Positions 18,783 through 28,035 are shown, numbered from the stretch's first letter. The stretch is DNA of 64,000 nt from Bacillota bacterium (GCA_023429995.1 JAEZCE010000065.1:1-64000); one strand, 5' to 3'. Made by a program: numbers and translations. The notes: a model not told the origin generated them from the letters alone.

Positions 18783-19286
18783 ATGATCGGTAAATTTTTT
18801 GATCATCTTGAAGAGCATCTCTTGCTCATTCTTTTTCCAATCATGACTTTCATTGTTCTTCTGGCTACCGCAGTCCGGTATTTGAAACTGGGGGCCATAC
18901 CCTGGTCGGAAGAGCTCGCCAGGTATATCATGATCTGGATGGCTTATATCGGCGCCAGTTTGGGGATAAAAAGGAATGCTCATTTTGGAGTAGAGGCCTT
19001 TGTAAAAATGTTGCCGTCACCCGTAGCTAAATATGTCCGGTACTTCAAAATCGCCATCATTATCCTGTTTAATGCATTGATTATCTACTACACGATCCAG
19101 ATTATGGGTTATCAAATAACCTCAGGTCAATCTTCTCCTGCCTTGCAGATCCCTATTTGCCTTGCATATCTGGCATTGCCATGCGGGGCCTTCCTAATGA
19201 TTATCAGAGTCATCCAGAGTGCGTTTGCCTCCAAAAAGGAAGTATTTGAACTTCACGGGCAAAAGAAAGGCGTTGATCAGAGATGA
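18783..19286 (+). CDS. dctQ: TRAP transporter small membrane subunit DctQ
   Basis: A 167-residue membrane protein with four predicted membrane helices (about 12-32, 48-66, 85-105 and 126-148) and the DctQ signature EELARYIMIWMAYIGA. It pairs with DctM to move substrate delivered by DctP. AAGGAG at 18769-18774 favours the ATG at 18783; an in-frame GTG at 18774 overlaps that site. Its stop overlaps the dctM start (ATGA). Confidence 0.92.
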   Translation: MIGKFFDHLEEHLLLILFPIMTFIVLLATAVRYLKLGAIPWSEELARYIMIWMAYIGASLGIKRNAHFGVEAFVKMLPSPVAKYVRYFKIAIIILFNALIIYYTIQIMGYQITSGQSSPALQIPICLAYLALPCGAFLMIIRVIQSAFASKKEVFELHGQKKGVDQR

Positions 19287-20563
19287 CTATCATTTTGTTC
19301 GGAGCATTGCTGCTCTTGCTCATTTTGGGTATTCCGATAGGGGTAGCCCTTGGCATGGCTGCCATCATCTCGCTGGTTTTCGGGGATATACCGACGCCGC
19401 CGTTGGTCGTAGCTCAGCGGATGTTCACCTCGGTTGATTCATTCCCTTATATGGCGATACCATTTTTCATGCTGGCCGGCGGTCTGATGGAAAGCGGGGG
19501 CATCTCCAAACGCTTGATTAATTTCGCCCGGGCTTGCGTGGGTTCGGTCCCCGGAGGATTAGGAATCATCACCGTAATAGCCAGCGCCTTTTTCGGCGCC
19601 ATTTCCGGTTCAAATCCCGCTACGGTGGCTGCTATAGGAGGCATTATGATCCCGGCCATGATTAAAGCGGGCTATCCCAAGGATTTTTCATCCGCTGTAG
19701 CGGCTGCCGGAGGGACTTTGGGCGTGATCATCCCGCCAAGTATCCCGATGGTTACCTATGGGGTTGTAGCAGGAGTTTCCATTGGTACACTATTTATGGC
19801 GGGATTTGTACCGGGCATTCTGATTGCGATTGCCTTATGCAGTGTCATATATTTTTCCGCCGTCAAGATGGATCTGCCCAAGGGTGAGCCCAGGAATTTT
19901 AAAACGTTCATCGGTGCTTTTAAAGAAGCCGTTTTGGCCCTGGTAATGCCATTAATCATCCTTGGGGGCATCTATGGGGGTGTTTTTACCCCGACTGAAG
20001 CGTCGGCTGTGGCTGTACTTTACTCCTTTTTCATCAGCATGTTTGTTTACAAGGAACTGAAAATGAGCGATCTGAATCAGGTTATAATTAAGGCGGGGGT
20101 CAGTACTTCGGTGGTGTTTTTTGTTATTGCAACATCATCTTCTTTCTCCTGGCTGATCACCAGCGCACAGATACCGACTGCAATTACCCAAGCCATGCTA
20201 AGTTTTTCAACGAATAAATATGTCATTTTATTGATGATAAATGTGCTTCTTTTACTATTGGGAACATTCCTTGAGACCCAGGCCATCATTCTTTTGGTGG
20301 CGCCTATAATTCTACCCCTGGCGCTTCAATTGGGTATTAATCCTATAGTGCTCGGGTTAATTATGGTTGTCAATACTTCAATCGGTATGATAACACCTCC
20401 GATGGCGGTCAATCTATTCGTAGCTTGTGGTATCTCCAACCTGAGTATTGAAAAGATTTCCAAAAGAATCGTCCCCTTCTTAATAGGAGAAATGGTCATT
20501 GTTTTACTCATATCGAACTTACCGCAGGTAATTATGTTTGTTCCCAGTCTTTTCGGCAGATAA
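19283..20563 (+). CDS. dctM: TRAP transporter large permease DctM
   Basis: A 426-residue, sodium-coupled type permease subunit with about 12 hydrophobic segments. Typical segments are PFFMLAGGLMESGGISKRL, GAISGSNPATVAAIG, GGTLGVIIPPSIPMV, and NTSIGMITPPMAVNLFVA near the C-terminus. It is translationally coupled to dctQ and is followed by a strong terminator, so it is the last gene of the hydroxy-acid operon. Confidence 0.96.
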   Translation: MTIILFGALLLLLILGIPIGVALGMAAIISLVFGDIPTPPLVVAQRMFTSVDSFPYMAIPFFMLAGGLMESGGISKRLINFARACVGSVPGGLGIITVIASAFFGAISGSNPATVAAIGGIMIPAMIKAGYPKDFSSAVAAAGGTLGVIIPPSIPMVTYGVVAGVSIGTLFMAGFVPGILIAIALCSVIYFSAVKMDLPKGEPRNFKTFIGAFKEAVLALVMPLIILGGIYGGVFTPTEASAVAVLYSFFISMFVYKELKMSDLNQVIIKAGVSTSVVFFVIATSSSFSWLITSAQIPTAITQAMLSFSTNKYVILLMINVLLLLLGTFLETQAIILLVAPIILPLALQLGINPIVLGLIMVVNTSIGMITPPMAVNLFVACGISNLSIEKISKRIVPFLIGEMVIVLLISNLPQVIMFVPSLFGR

Positions 20564-20577
20564 AATTTTTCTTGAAG

Positions 20578-20619
20578 AAGGAGTCCCAGGAAAATTTGTT
20601 CATTTAGGGACTCCTTTTT
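20578..20619 (+). terminator. Terminator of the hydroxy-acid/TRAP operon
   Basis: A perfect 10-bp stem (AAGGAGTCCC / GGGACTCCTT) with a 19-nt loop is followed by TTTTT. It separates the TRAP operon from the aromatic amino acid genes. Confidence 0.92.
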
Positions 20620-20724
20620 CATTATATTTTCAAGCGTCAAGTATTTAATAATTATTGCGTTGATCTCCCTTTTTTAGTAGGCCGGGCTGAAAATTAAAAA
20701 AATATCTTGTTCATGGCTTGTTTA

Positions 20725-20753
20725 TTTACAAAGATCTTCTCAATTGCTATAAT
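20725..20753 (+). promoter_or_regulatory. Sigma-A promoter and leader of the aroF-tyrA operon
   Basis: TTTACA at 20725-20730 and TATAAT at 20748-20753 are 17 bp apart. The predicted 5' leader is about 130 nt. It holds nested pairing segments (AACCGGCA with TGCCGTT, TGTAG with CTACA) that could fold, so attenuation is possible. No T-box or trp-leader motif was recognised. Confidence 0.72.
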
Positions 20754-20889
20754 AAGTAATTATCCATCACGCATGCGTGCGTGCAACCGGCAAATTGAGT
20801 GTAGCGTCCTCAAAATAATTTTATTACAGTTGACCCTACATGAGCTGCCGTTGGGGAATATTATTGTAGGATGGTAGGAGGATGGAATT

Positions 20890-21903
20890 ATGATTGTTGT
20901 AATGAGTCAGGAAGCTACGGAAGAACAGATCCAGCGTGTGCAGGATAAACTCCAGGAATGGGGGTTTGGGATCCATTTTTCCAAAGGAGTAGAACGGACG
21001 ATTTTGGGAGCTATCGGCCAAAAAAAAACCGGGGTTATGGAATCCATCGAGGCGATGGAGGGGGTCGAAAAAGTGGTCCCGATTACGCAACCTTTCAAAT
21101 TGGCCAGCCGTGAGTTTCAAAATGCCCCTTCCACGGTACAGGTGGGAGAGGCCGTTTTCGGCGGAACGAAATTGGTGGTTATCGCCGGACCTTGTGCGGT
21201 TGAAAATGAAAAGCAGATGTTGGATACAGCCATAGCCGTAAAAAAAGCAGGCGCAGCCATGCTGAGAGGCGGCGCTTTTAAGCCGCGCACTTCTCCCTAT
21301 GCTTTCCAGGGCTTGGAGGAGGAAGGTTTGAAAATATTGAAACAGGTCAGTGAAGAAGTGGGTTTGCCCTTTGTCACCGAAGTGGTCAATCCAATGGAAG
21401 TGGAGTTGGTGGCTAAATATGCTCCAATGCTTCAGGTGGGAGCAAGAAATATGCAGAATTTTACCTTACTCAAAGAAATCGGCAAAGTGAAAAAGCCGGT
21501 CATTTTAAAACGCGGGTTAGCCGCTACGGTTGACGAGTGGCTCATGGCGGCGGAATATATATTGAGTGAAGGAAATTATCAGGTCGTTCTTTGTGAACGA
21601 GGAATCAGAACCTATGAGACTTCCACCCGCAATACCCTTGATTTAAGCGCGGTGCCGTCTGCCAAACGCCTCAGCCATTTGCCGATTATCGTTGACCCAA
21701 GCCATGGTACGGGGAAACGTTATTTGGTGAACCCCATGAGTAAAGCGGCTGTTGCCGTCGGGAGTGACGGTTTGATTATTGAAGTTCATCCCGATCCGGA
21801 GAATGCTTTATCCGATGGCCCGCAATCCTTGAATTTCGCAGGCTTTGGCAATTTAATGAACGAACTGAATCCGCTTGTTCAGGCATTGGGACGGGCTATA
21901 TAA
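20890..21903 (+). CDS. aroF: 3-deoxy-7-phosphoheptulonate synthase (DAHP synthase, type I-beta)
   Basis: First enzyme of the shikimate pathway, joining phosphoenolpyruvate and erythrose 4-phosphate. It has 337 residues. An N-terminal ferredoxin-like regulatory domain (about 1-70) precedes the barrel, which carries [56 protein letters not shown] and [13 protein letters not shown], including the metal-binding Cys, His, Glu and Asp. The extra N-terminal domain points to allosteric control by aromatic amino acids. GTAGGAGG is 8 nt before the ATG. Its stop overlaps the tyrA start (TAATG). Confidence 0.96.
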   Translation: MIVVMSQEATEEQIQRVQDKLQEWGFGIHFSKGVERTILGAIGQKKTGVMESIEAMEGVEKVVPITQPFKLASREFQNAPSTVQVGEAVFGGTKLVVIAGPCAVENEKQMLDTAIAVKKAGAAMLRGGAFKPRTSPYAFQGLEEEGLKILKQVSEEVGLPFVTEVVNPMEVELVAKYAPMLQVGARNMQNFTLLKEIGKVKKPVILKRGLAATVDEWLMAAEYILSEGNYQVVLCERGIRTYETSTRNTLDLSAVPSAKRLSHLPIIVDPSHGTGKRYLVNPMSKAAVAVGSDGLIIEVHPDPENALSDGPQSLNFAGFGNLMNELNPLVQALGRAI

Positions 21904-23006
21904 TGGCAGTTGCAAATGACACACCGGTAGCCGTATTGGGGCTGGGCTTGATGGGAGGATCTTTGGCTTTGGCATTAAGCCAAAGCGGTTTTACGGTCAC
22001 GGGATGGGATGAAGATCCCGGGGTGGTGAAGGAAGCTTTCAGGATTGGAGCCATTGGGCGGCTTCCGACTTGTCTGGAGGATGCTGTCGTCGGCGCCAAA
22101 GTTGTATTCGTGGCGACTCCGGTTGCCGCCATCGGCAAAGTGATTCAGCATACTTTGCCGTTTACCGCGCCCGGGACCATTTTTTCCGATTTGGGCAGCA
22201 TCAAGGAAGTTGTCCTTCAAGAAGTTTATTCTATTTTGCCGGACACCCATTATTTCGTGGCCGGACACCCGATGACCGGCTCGGAGCAACAGGGAATCCA
22301 AGCCGCGGACCCATTCTTATTTCAAAATGCAGCTTATATTGTCATCGAAAATCCTAAGACTCCAGCCCTGATCCTGGAGGAAGTGATCGCAATTCTGCGG
22401 TACACCGGAGCCCATATTTTAAAACTGGCCGCCGCTGAACATGATCGCATCGTGGCCATGGTTTCCCATTTACCTCATTTACTTGCGGCTACTTTGGCTA
22501 AGACTGCAGGGGTTGGCGAAGAACTTCATCCGGGCACGCTTAATTTGGCGGCCGGCGGGTTTCGGGATACGACCCGTATTGCCATGGGAGCGCCGGGAGT
22601 TTGGGAAGGAATTATTTTGGGTAACCGGCAACGGATTATCGAGGCGATAAAAGATTTCCAGACTGAACTCAATGAATTAAAGGATATATTAAATAGCGAT
22701 GACCGCTATGAACTCCGGTCTTTTTTGGAAAAAGCCCGGGAGGTCCGGACCCAAATCCCTGCTAAAAATAAGGGTTTTTTGACGCTGTTATATGAAATGG
22801 TGGTAACCATCGAAGACCGCCCGGGCACCATTGAATCCGTGCTTCATCATTTAGCCGAAGAGGGAATCAACATTAAAGATATCGAAATTTTGAGGGTCCG
22901 GGAAGGGGAAGGCGGTACCCTGCGCTTGGCTATGGAAAACAGCAATGCCGTCGACGAAGCAATCGTAGTTCTTGAAAAACAAGGGTTCAAGGTAAGGAGA
23001 AGATAA
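21903..23006 (+). CDS. tyrA: Prephenate dehydrogenase with C-terminal ACT domain
   Basis: NAD-dependent enzyme of tyrosine synthesis, converting prephenate to 4-hydroxyphenylpyruvate. It has 367 residues. The Rossmann motif LGLGLMGGSLALAL is at 10-23, GHPMTGSEQQG near 120 lies in the prephenate site, and the helical C-terminal half has SHLPHLLAATLAKTA. An ACT regulatory domain covers about 295-365 (VVTIEDRPGTIESVLHHLAE), probably for tyrosine feedback. It is translationally coupled to the DAHP synthase gene. Confidence 0.95.
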   Translation: MAVANDTPVAVLGLGLMGGSLALALSQSGFTVTGWDEDPGVVKEAFRIGAIGRLPTCLEDAVVGAKVVFVATPVAAIGKVIQHTLPFTAPGTIFSDLGSIKEVVLQEVYSILPDTHYFVAGHPMTGSEQQGIQAADPFLFQNAAYIVIENPKTPALILEEVIAILRYTGAHILKLAAAEHDRIVAMVSHLPHLLAATLAKTAGVGEELHPGTLNLAAGGFRDTTRIAMGAPGVWEGIILGNRQRIIEAIKDFQTELNELKDILNSDDRYELRSFLEKAREVRTQIPAKNKGFLTLLYEMVVTIEDRPGTIESVLHHLAEEGINIKDIEILRVREGEGGTLRLAMENSNAVDEAIVVLEKQGFKVRRR

Positions 23007-23012
23007 ACCTTC

Positions 23013-23837
23013 ATGGGTTACGACTTACATACACATTCGATATATTCCGACGGAACCCTCAAACCGGCAGAGTTGATCATCAAGGCGATTGACAGGGGAC
23101 TTTCCGGAATTGCCCTCACGGATCATGATTCCATCGCTGGAATTTCGGAAGCGGTCCTGGAGGCGGCAAAGCGCCGATATACTCTTGTCCCTGGTGTTGA
23201 ACTGACCACGGATTATGGAAATTCCGAGGTCCACGTTTTAGGTTATAATTTTGATCTTCATTTTCAAGCGTTGTTGTCCAAATTGGAAAAAATCGTGGAG
23301 TCCCGGAATGAAAGGGCTCAATTAATTATTCAAAAGCTAAAACAAAACAACCTTCCGTTATCATGGGAGAAAGTGCGGGCTCAAACCACCAGCCGTTTTA
23401 TAGGCCGTTCTCATATTTTTAGGGCCTTGGAAAGGGAAGGCATGATTTCCCGGGAACATCGCCAAGGAGCTTTTGAGTATTACCTGGGAAAAAACGGAGT
23501 TGCATATGTGCCCCACAACGAGATCGGGACATTTGAGGCCATCGAACTCATCAACAAAGCCGGGGGAATTGCAGTTCTGGCTCATCCCGGACGGATGAAC
23601 AATGATGCTTTGATTCCGGAGTTTGTTGACGGAGGACTCAAAGGGCTGGAAGTATATTATCCAACCCATAATCCCCAGCAAACCTCTAAATATTTGGAAC
23701 TGGCCCGGAAATATCACCTGTTTTGTACCGGCGGTTCGGATTATCACGGGGCTTTAAGTCATGCCAGGCTTGGAGATGCCCAGGTTGAAGAAATCAACGC
23801 CTGGTTTGATATATCGAGATGCCAAAGAATGGGATGA
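23013..23837 (+). CDS. PHP-domain phosphoesterase
   Basis: A 274-residue PHP protein with metal ligands in DLHTHSIYSDGTL at 4-16, ALTDHDSIAGI near 35, a VPGVELTTDYG segment with the conserved Glu, HPGRMN near 193 and SDYHG near 243. It resembles the YciV/RNase AM and 3',5'-nucleotide phosphatase group. It begins 6 bp after tyrA and so probably shares its transcript. A role for the operon in aromatic synthesis is not obvious; it may simply be co-transcribed. Confidence 0.88.
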   Translation: MGYDLHTHSIYSDGTLKPAELIIKAIDRGLSGIALTDHDSIAGISEAVLEAAKRRYTLVPGVELTTDYGNSEVHVLGYNFDLHFQALLSKLEKIVESRNERAQLIIQKLKQNNLPLSWEKVRAQTTSRFIGRSHIFRALEREGMISREHRQGAFEYYLGKNGVAYVPHNEIGTFEAIELINKAGGIAVLAHPGRMNNDALIPEFVDGGLKGLEVYYPTHNPQQTSKYLELARKYHLFCTGGSDYHGALSHARLGDAQVEEINAWFDISRCQRMG

Positions 23838-24000
23838 AAGCTGGAAAAGCCGTAAGTGGTAAGAGTTAGTAACAAAATCATCAATCCCAACTTGATATTT
23901 CAATAGCTAAACATAGAAAAAACGATTTATATTCCTGCTTGTTGCGCAAAATTCCTGCTTAAATTCCATTATTTATTATCAAAAAAATGAAAAAAGCCTC

Positions 24001-24029
24001 TTTACAGATGGGATGTTTTTCGATATACT
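24001..24029 (+). promoter_or_regulatory. Sigma-A promoter of the tRNA operon
   Basis: TTTACA at 24001-24006, a 17-bp spacer and TATACT at 24024-24029. Transcription would begin near 24036, about 105 nt before the first mature tRNA. The upstream stretch 23838-24000 shows no gene. Confidence 0.72.
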
Positions 24030-24052
24030 ATTAAATGCGCTCGCGAAAACGT

Positions 24053-24135
24053 GTTCGAAAGAAAGTGATTGCGAGAAGGCGTTCCAGAAAGCGGGTTCTA
24101 AAGAATTGTTCTAGAGAACTCGTTCTAAAGAACGG
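24053..24135. repeat. 14-bp palindromic tandem repeats in the tRNA operon leader
   Basis: About six units start at 24053, 24067, 24081, 24095, 24108 and 24122. The last three are closest to the consensus GTTCTAAAGAACGG. Each full unit is itself a short palindrome (GTTCT..AGAAC). A string one mismatch from the Bacillus LexA box (CGAAAACGTGTTCG, 24044-24057) overlaps the first unit. The array lies between promoter and tRNA-Val, so it would be transcribed and removed with the 5' leader. Confidence 0.8.
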
Positions 24136-24142
24136 GAATATT

Positions 24143-24219
24143 GGGAAATTAGCTCAGCTGGTGAGAGCACTTGCCTTACAAGCAAGGGGTCATAGGTTCG
24201 AATCCTATATTTCCCACCA
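24143..24219 (+). tRNA. tRNA-Val (anticodon TAC)
   Basis: A full cloverleaf is readable. The acceptor stem is GGGAAAT / ATTTCCC, the anticodon stem CTTGC / GCAAG encloses loop CTTACAA, and the T-loop is TTCGAAT. The encoded CCA ends at 24219. Confidence 0.97.
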
Positions 24220-24229
24220 TTCATTAAAC

Positions 24230-24307
24230 GGAGCCGTGGTGTAGTCGGTTTAACATGCCAGCCTGTCACGCTGGAGACCGTGGGTTCGAGTCCCATCGGC
24301 TCCGCCA
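24230..24307 (+). tRNA. tRNA-Asp (anticodon GTC)
   Basis: Acceptor GGAGCCG / CGGCTCC, anticodon stem CCAGC / GCTGG with loop CTGTCAC, T-loop TTCGAGT, and encoded CCA. It lies 10 bp after tRNA-Val in the same operon. Confidence 0.97.
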
Positions 24308-24338
24308 TTTAAAAATCAATGAGTGGAAAAGAAAAGTC

Positions 24339-24367
24339 TTGACGTTTTAACTGGTAAGTTGTATAAT
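24339..24367 (+). promoter_or_regulatory. Second strong promoter inside the tRNA cluster
   Basis: TTGACG at 24339-24344 and TATAAT at 24362-24367 with exactly 17 bp between them, placed 16 bp before tRNA-Phe. It gives the Phe-Gly-Cys-Leu part its own start. Confidence 0.8.
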
Positions 24368-24383
24368 ATTTTTTGTCTTCAAT

Positions 24384-24459
<76 letters not shown>

Positions 24460-24496
24460 TCAAGTTTATGCTTAATGAAGCAGGCGTAATCAATAA

Positions 24497-24571
24497 GCGG
24501 AAGTAGCTCAGTGGTAGAGCATCGCCTTGCCAAGGCGAGGGTCGCGAGTTCGAATCTCGTTTTCCGCTCCA
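24497..24571 (+). tRNA. tRNA-Gly (anticodon GCC)
   Basis: Acceptor GCGGAAG / TTTCCGC (one G-T pair), anticodon stem CGCCT / AGGCG with anticodon GCC, T-loop TTCGAAT, and encoded CCA. Confidence 0.97.
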
Positions 24572-24692
24572 AAATTTAAAATCTACGATATAATGAATAT
24601 ATAGACCCTCAACTGAGGGTTAAAATTTACTCTAAAGCCCGGTGCTTACGGGTAAGAGAATGCAAGCGGCGCACAAAGGTCACGCATGTAAA

Positions 24693-24767
24693 GGCGGCAT
24701 AGCCAAGCGGTAAGGCAGAGGTCTGCAAAACCTTTATCCCCCAGTTCAAATCTGGGTGCCGCCTCCA
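24693..24767 (+). tRNA. tRNA-Cys (anticodon GCA)
   Basis: Acceptor GGCGGCA / TGCCGCC, anticodon loop CTGCAAA, T-loop TTCAAAT, and encoded CCA. The 120 bp between tRNA-Gly and this gene hold a small hairpin (CCCTCAACTGAGGG, about 24605-24618) and no further gene. Confidence 0.96.
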
Positions 24768-24798
24768 ATATTTTTATTTAAAAAGTTTATAAGTTTTT

Positions 24799-24886
24799 GC
24801 CGAAGTGGCGGAACTGGCAGACGCAAGGGACTTAAAATCCCTCGGTCCTAAAGACCGTACCGGTTCGATTCCGGTCTTCGGCACCA
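24799..24886 (+). tRNA. tRNA-Leu (anticodon TAA)
   Basis: A class II tRNA with a long variable arm. Acceptor GCCGAAG / CTTCGGC, anticodon stem AGGGA / TCCCT with anticodon TAA, variable arm CGGTCCTAAAGACCG, and encoded CCA. Its 3' end and downstream terminator recur in degenerate form near 48919. Confidence 0.97.
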
Positions 24887-24891
24887 ATTAT

Positions 24892-24942
24892 ATCAAGGGT
24901 TTGGATAGTTGTTAAAAAATTCCAAACCCTTGATTTTTATTT
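24892..24942 (+). terminator. Terminator of the tRNA operon
   Basis: A perfect 14-bp stem (ATCAAGGGTTTGGA / TCCAAACCCTTGAT) with a 15-nt loop is followed by a T-rich tail. From here to about 25170 I see no gene. Confidence 0.95.
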
Positions 24943-25170
24943 TTATCATACTTTCTTGTGGGTAGCAAAAAATACCTGGGCAAAAACCAATCCTGCAAAA
25001 CATTGGCAGTGCTATAAACGTCAAGAACAAAGCAAAAGGTTGTCCGTGGTGAGGTTATTGCTGTAGTTTCTTTCAGCAGCTTCCGCTATTTTTTTGTTCC
25101 GTGAACCGTACCATGTGGATGATTCAGTGGGGCATAGACACATGGCGTTTGGATATAAGCTTTACCCGAC

Positions 25171-25213
25171 AAAAATAAGGGGGTATTCAACCGATGGATA
25201 CGGCCCCTTATTT
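25171..25213 (-). terminator. Terminator of the superoxide dismutase gene
   Basis: Read on the minus strand, AAATAAGGGG pairs with CCCCTTATTT and is followed by TTTT. It lies just past the stop codon of the dismutase gene. Confidence 0.85.
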
Positions 25214-25223
25214 ATAGAAAGGG

Positions 25224-25886
25224 CTATTTGGCAAATGAAGCTGATGTTACAAGAGGCATCTGCCCTTGAAATGCTAATGCAAGCCTTCTTTCCACCTCAA
25301 ACCAGTTTACAATTTTCCACCAAGATTTCACGTAATCGCCGCGTCGGTATTGATAATCCAAGTAATAGGCATGCTCCCATGCATCGAGAACCAGTACCGG
25401 GATATTACCCCATTGGGTTAAGTCTTGGTGTTTTTCGGTATTTAGGATTTCCAGCCGGTTCCAGGCCGGTTGCCAGACCAAAATGGCCCATCCCGAAGCC
25501 TCAACATGAATGGCGGCCTCGGTAAGTTGCTCTTGAAATATAGGAAAACTCCCAAAGTAACTGTTGATCAGTTTTTGAGTCCGGGTGCCGGGTTGCCCCC
25601 CGCTGCCAATGGGCGCCATGACTGTCCAATAAATACTATGTAAAATATGACCGGAACCATGAAAAGCGAGTTCGCGCTCCCAATGCTTGATATTAGTAAA
25701 ATCCCTTTTTTGGCGGGCATCCGCCAGATTCAATTCGGCTTTATTTAAACCCTCGACATAGGATTTATGGTGGTTATTATGGTGAAATCGGAGCGCCGTA
25801 GAACTGATGACCGGCTCCAGCCCATTGTAGGGATACGGCAATGGCGGCAATTGGTGGCCGCCCAGCGGCAACATTGAGTATTGCAT
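25224..25886 (-). CDS. Fe/Mn superoxide dismutase
   Basis: Dismutates superoxide to oxygen and peroxide. The 220 residues cover both family domains. The N-terminal part reads LPPLPYPYNGLEPVIS with RFHHNNHHKSYV, whose first His (about H35) is the expected metal ligand. The second ligand is in HILHSIYW, and the Asp and His ligands are in VLDAWEHAYYLDY. The C-terminal helix has YVKSWWKIVNWFEVERR. AAAAGGAGGT precedes the ATG at good spacing, so the MQYSMLPLGG start is kept. It is monocistronic. Whether iron or manganese is used cannot be read reliably. Confidence 0.93.
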   Translation of the reverse strand: MQYSMLPLGGHQLPPLPYPYNGLEPVISSTALRFHHNNHHKSYVEGLNKAELNLADARQKRDFTNIKHWERELAFHGSGHILHSIYWTVMAPIGSGGQPGTRTQKLINSYFGSFPIFQEQLTEAAIHVEASGWAILVWQPAWNRLEILNTEKHQDLTQWGNIPVLVLDAWEHAYYLDYQYRRGDYVKSWWKIVNWFEVERRLALAFQGQMPLVTSASFAK

Positions 25887-26091
25887 TGGATAGACCTCCT
25901 TTTAAATATTGATGGTATTCGGCAAAAATATTTTATTCGGTTAGATTGGTAAAAGAGCACAGTTCTTCCCAATAAAAGGGTAAAAAATTCGGTGGAATTG
26001 TATGAACGGGATTCATCACTTCATTATCGGTTCCGCCGGTTCTCCTTTATATAATCCGGAGAAAACAACATGGAGAATCAATGGGATAAAT

Positions 26092-28029
26092 TCAGATAAA
26101 CCGTTCCTGCAATATCAACGGCAAGATTAAGCCGATACCCAATAAAAAGGCCATAGCCGCCGAAATAATTCCCGAATCATTGGTAATTAAACCGATAAAA
26201 GCCGTGATTGCCAACCCAACAAAACCGGCAATGATTTCAGGATATTTTTCAATGAATCGTTTCATCAAAATAGGTGGTTTCCAATAAAGTAAAGGGATTA
26301 GGATCAGAACTCCAATTAAAATAATTGTCAACGGGGTGTCGCTGATCAAACGCAAATTCATGTTAATTTTACGAATTACCAAATCTATAAACGCTCTGAT
26401 ACCGTTTTGTTGAACTGCTAACAACAATTTTCCCAGGTGGCTCATGGCGCTGCCATAAACGTAGAAATCCAACAGCGCCATAAACATCAAAATAAATAGG
26501 GTTAATAAGCAAAGCCCGGCCAAGTTTTTAAAGTGGATCGGTTGTTTCAACCACAGATAATTGGTAATTCCCAAACCCATCAAGGCGGTAATTCCTCCGC
26601 CCACATCCGAGCCGAAATAGGGGTAGAATAAAATGAAACTAAGAAAGAGGGTCATGCCCCATAAAATCTCCCGCCGCCATTTGCCGATCTCCGGAAGGCT
26701 CAAGGTAGTTCCGGCAATGTATGCGCCCATCAGTATACCCATATATTCGTTGCCGATTCCGTAGTAACGCCCCCCGGCCAGGACTGAAAAACCTAAAAAA
26801 GATTTTGACTCAATACGGCCGTTGAGTAAAGCATCGATCATTAATAATCCTACCGTAAAAAATGATATCCACTTAAATGTGTGGGCCATCTTTTTCCCTG
26901 CCAAATGATGGGAGAGCAGAAATATCCCCTCGGAAATTATCAGGGTATAGAAAACTATTGACGGCCAGGTTGTGGGATTAATCAAAGCTTCAACTATAAA
27001 AGCTCCGGGGATAGTTAGTAAAAAGATATACATCCAAACCAACATGGTTATTATCGATTTTGGAAAATGAAAGATAAAACTGAAGATGAGTGAAAAAAGG
27101 ATTCCCAGCACCAAAAAGCCGAGCACGGCAAGAATCGGCCAACGAACGGCATAATTCCTAATTAGCTCCGGCTGGATGACGGCTAAATTTCTCCATTGGC
27201 CCGGTATTTTTTTTAAATGATGATTGGCATTACGTCGCGATTTCAATGAATTGGAAATTGTTTCCCGCAGGTCTGCGCAAGTAATGATTCCCTGGATCCG
27301 GGTGTTGGGGGCATAAATAATTCCGTCCGCAAAATTCCGGTCCTTGTAAACCACAGCCACTAAATTTTTATATTTACTATCGGGATTTGGTTGCCGGCAG
27401 TATGCGCAGCCCAGCAAAAGGGTATGGTTAAAGTCAATTTTATCTAAAATCAGCCCGGTTAAATCATCGTAATATTGTAAAAGCTGGTGATTGAAATCGC
27501 TATCAAGGAATTTTGGGGAATATTGATAGTGGTCAACCCAAGAAAATACCACAATTCTATTTGGGTACTGTTCAAGCCGAAAGTGATTTGCTATTGAATC
27601 AGTGGTAATATTTTTCGCCAATGGAATCAAAGAATCTTGGGGTGAACCGGAGGTCATTGCCCGGAATGGAATCATATCATCCAGTTTAATAACGGCCACT
27701 TGATCGGAACCGCTATGGATTCCTTTTTTATTGATAACGCATGCATTGAGTGAATTTTTTCCCAGAACGTCTCTTACGATCCGAAGTGAAAATGATATGG
27801 GCCCAGCTGTCATGGCCGGGTTCGGCACTGTTACCAGAGTGGCCGAACCGGTGGAAAACAGCTTCAATAAATTTGGGTATTCTTTAGAAATATGGAACAA
27901 TTGCAGGCCGGGAAAGTCCAGCATAATAAGTTGTTGGTTGACAGACGCGGAGTTTGCGGTCAAAGGTTTTATTAAAGTTGATGATAATAAAAAGAACATT
28001 AAAATTGTTAGCAGGTAAATCTTTTTCAT
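26092..28029 (-). CDS. Polytopic membrane protein with large exported N-terminal domain
   Basis: A 645-residue protein. An N-terminal signal or anchor segment (about 5-25) is followed by an extracytoplasmic domain of about 280 residues, then about ten hydrophobic segments (roughly 290-640). The soluble part has VIMLDFPG-like strands and a block near 240-260 (GIIYAPNTRIQGIITCADLR). This resembles alkaline-phosphatase-superfamily proteins of Bacillota in which a similar block reads as STRRPGxxxxxDxAPT, but key metal ligands are not evident. ATG 28029 is chosen over 28035 because TAGGA is better placed. No neighbour explains its function. Confidence 0.7.
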   Translation of the reverse strand: MKKIYLLTILMFFLLSSTLIKPLTANSASVNQQLIMLDFPGLQLFHISKEYPNLLKLFSTGSATLVTVPNPAMTAGPISFSLRIVRDVLGKNSLNACVINKKGIHSGSDQVAVIKLDDMIPFRAMTSGSPQDSLIPLAKNITTDSIANHFRLEQYPNRIVVFSWVDHYQYSPKFLDSDFNHQLLQYYDDLTGLILDKIDFNHTLLLGCAYCRQPNPDSKYKNLVAVVYKDRNFADGIIYAPNTRIQGIITCADLRETISNSLKSRRNANHHLKKIPGQWRNLAVIQPELIRNYAVRWPILAVLGFLVLGILFSLIFSFIFHFPKSIITMLVWMYIFLLTIPGAFIVEALINPTTWPSIVFYTLIISEGIFLLSHHLAGKKMAHTFKWISFFTVGLLMIDALLNGRIESKSFLGFSVLAGGRYYGIGNEYMGILMGAYIAGTTLSLPEIGKWRREILWGMTLFLSFILFYPYFGSDVGGGITALMGLGITNYLWLKQPIHFKNLAGLCLLTLFILMFMALLDFYVYGSAMSHLGKLLLAVQQNGIRAFIDLVIRKINMNLRLISDTPLTIILIGVLILIPLLYWKPPILMKRFIEKYPEIIAGFVGLAITAFIGLITNDSGIISAAMAFLLGIGLILPLILQERFI

Positions 28030-28035
28030 AACCAT

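Noticed and set aside
25094..25525. 143-codon plus-strand frame near the superoxide dismutase
   Set aside because: Lies antisense to the dismutase gene, whose protein is clearly conserved.
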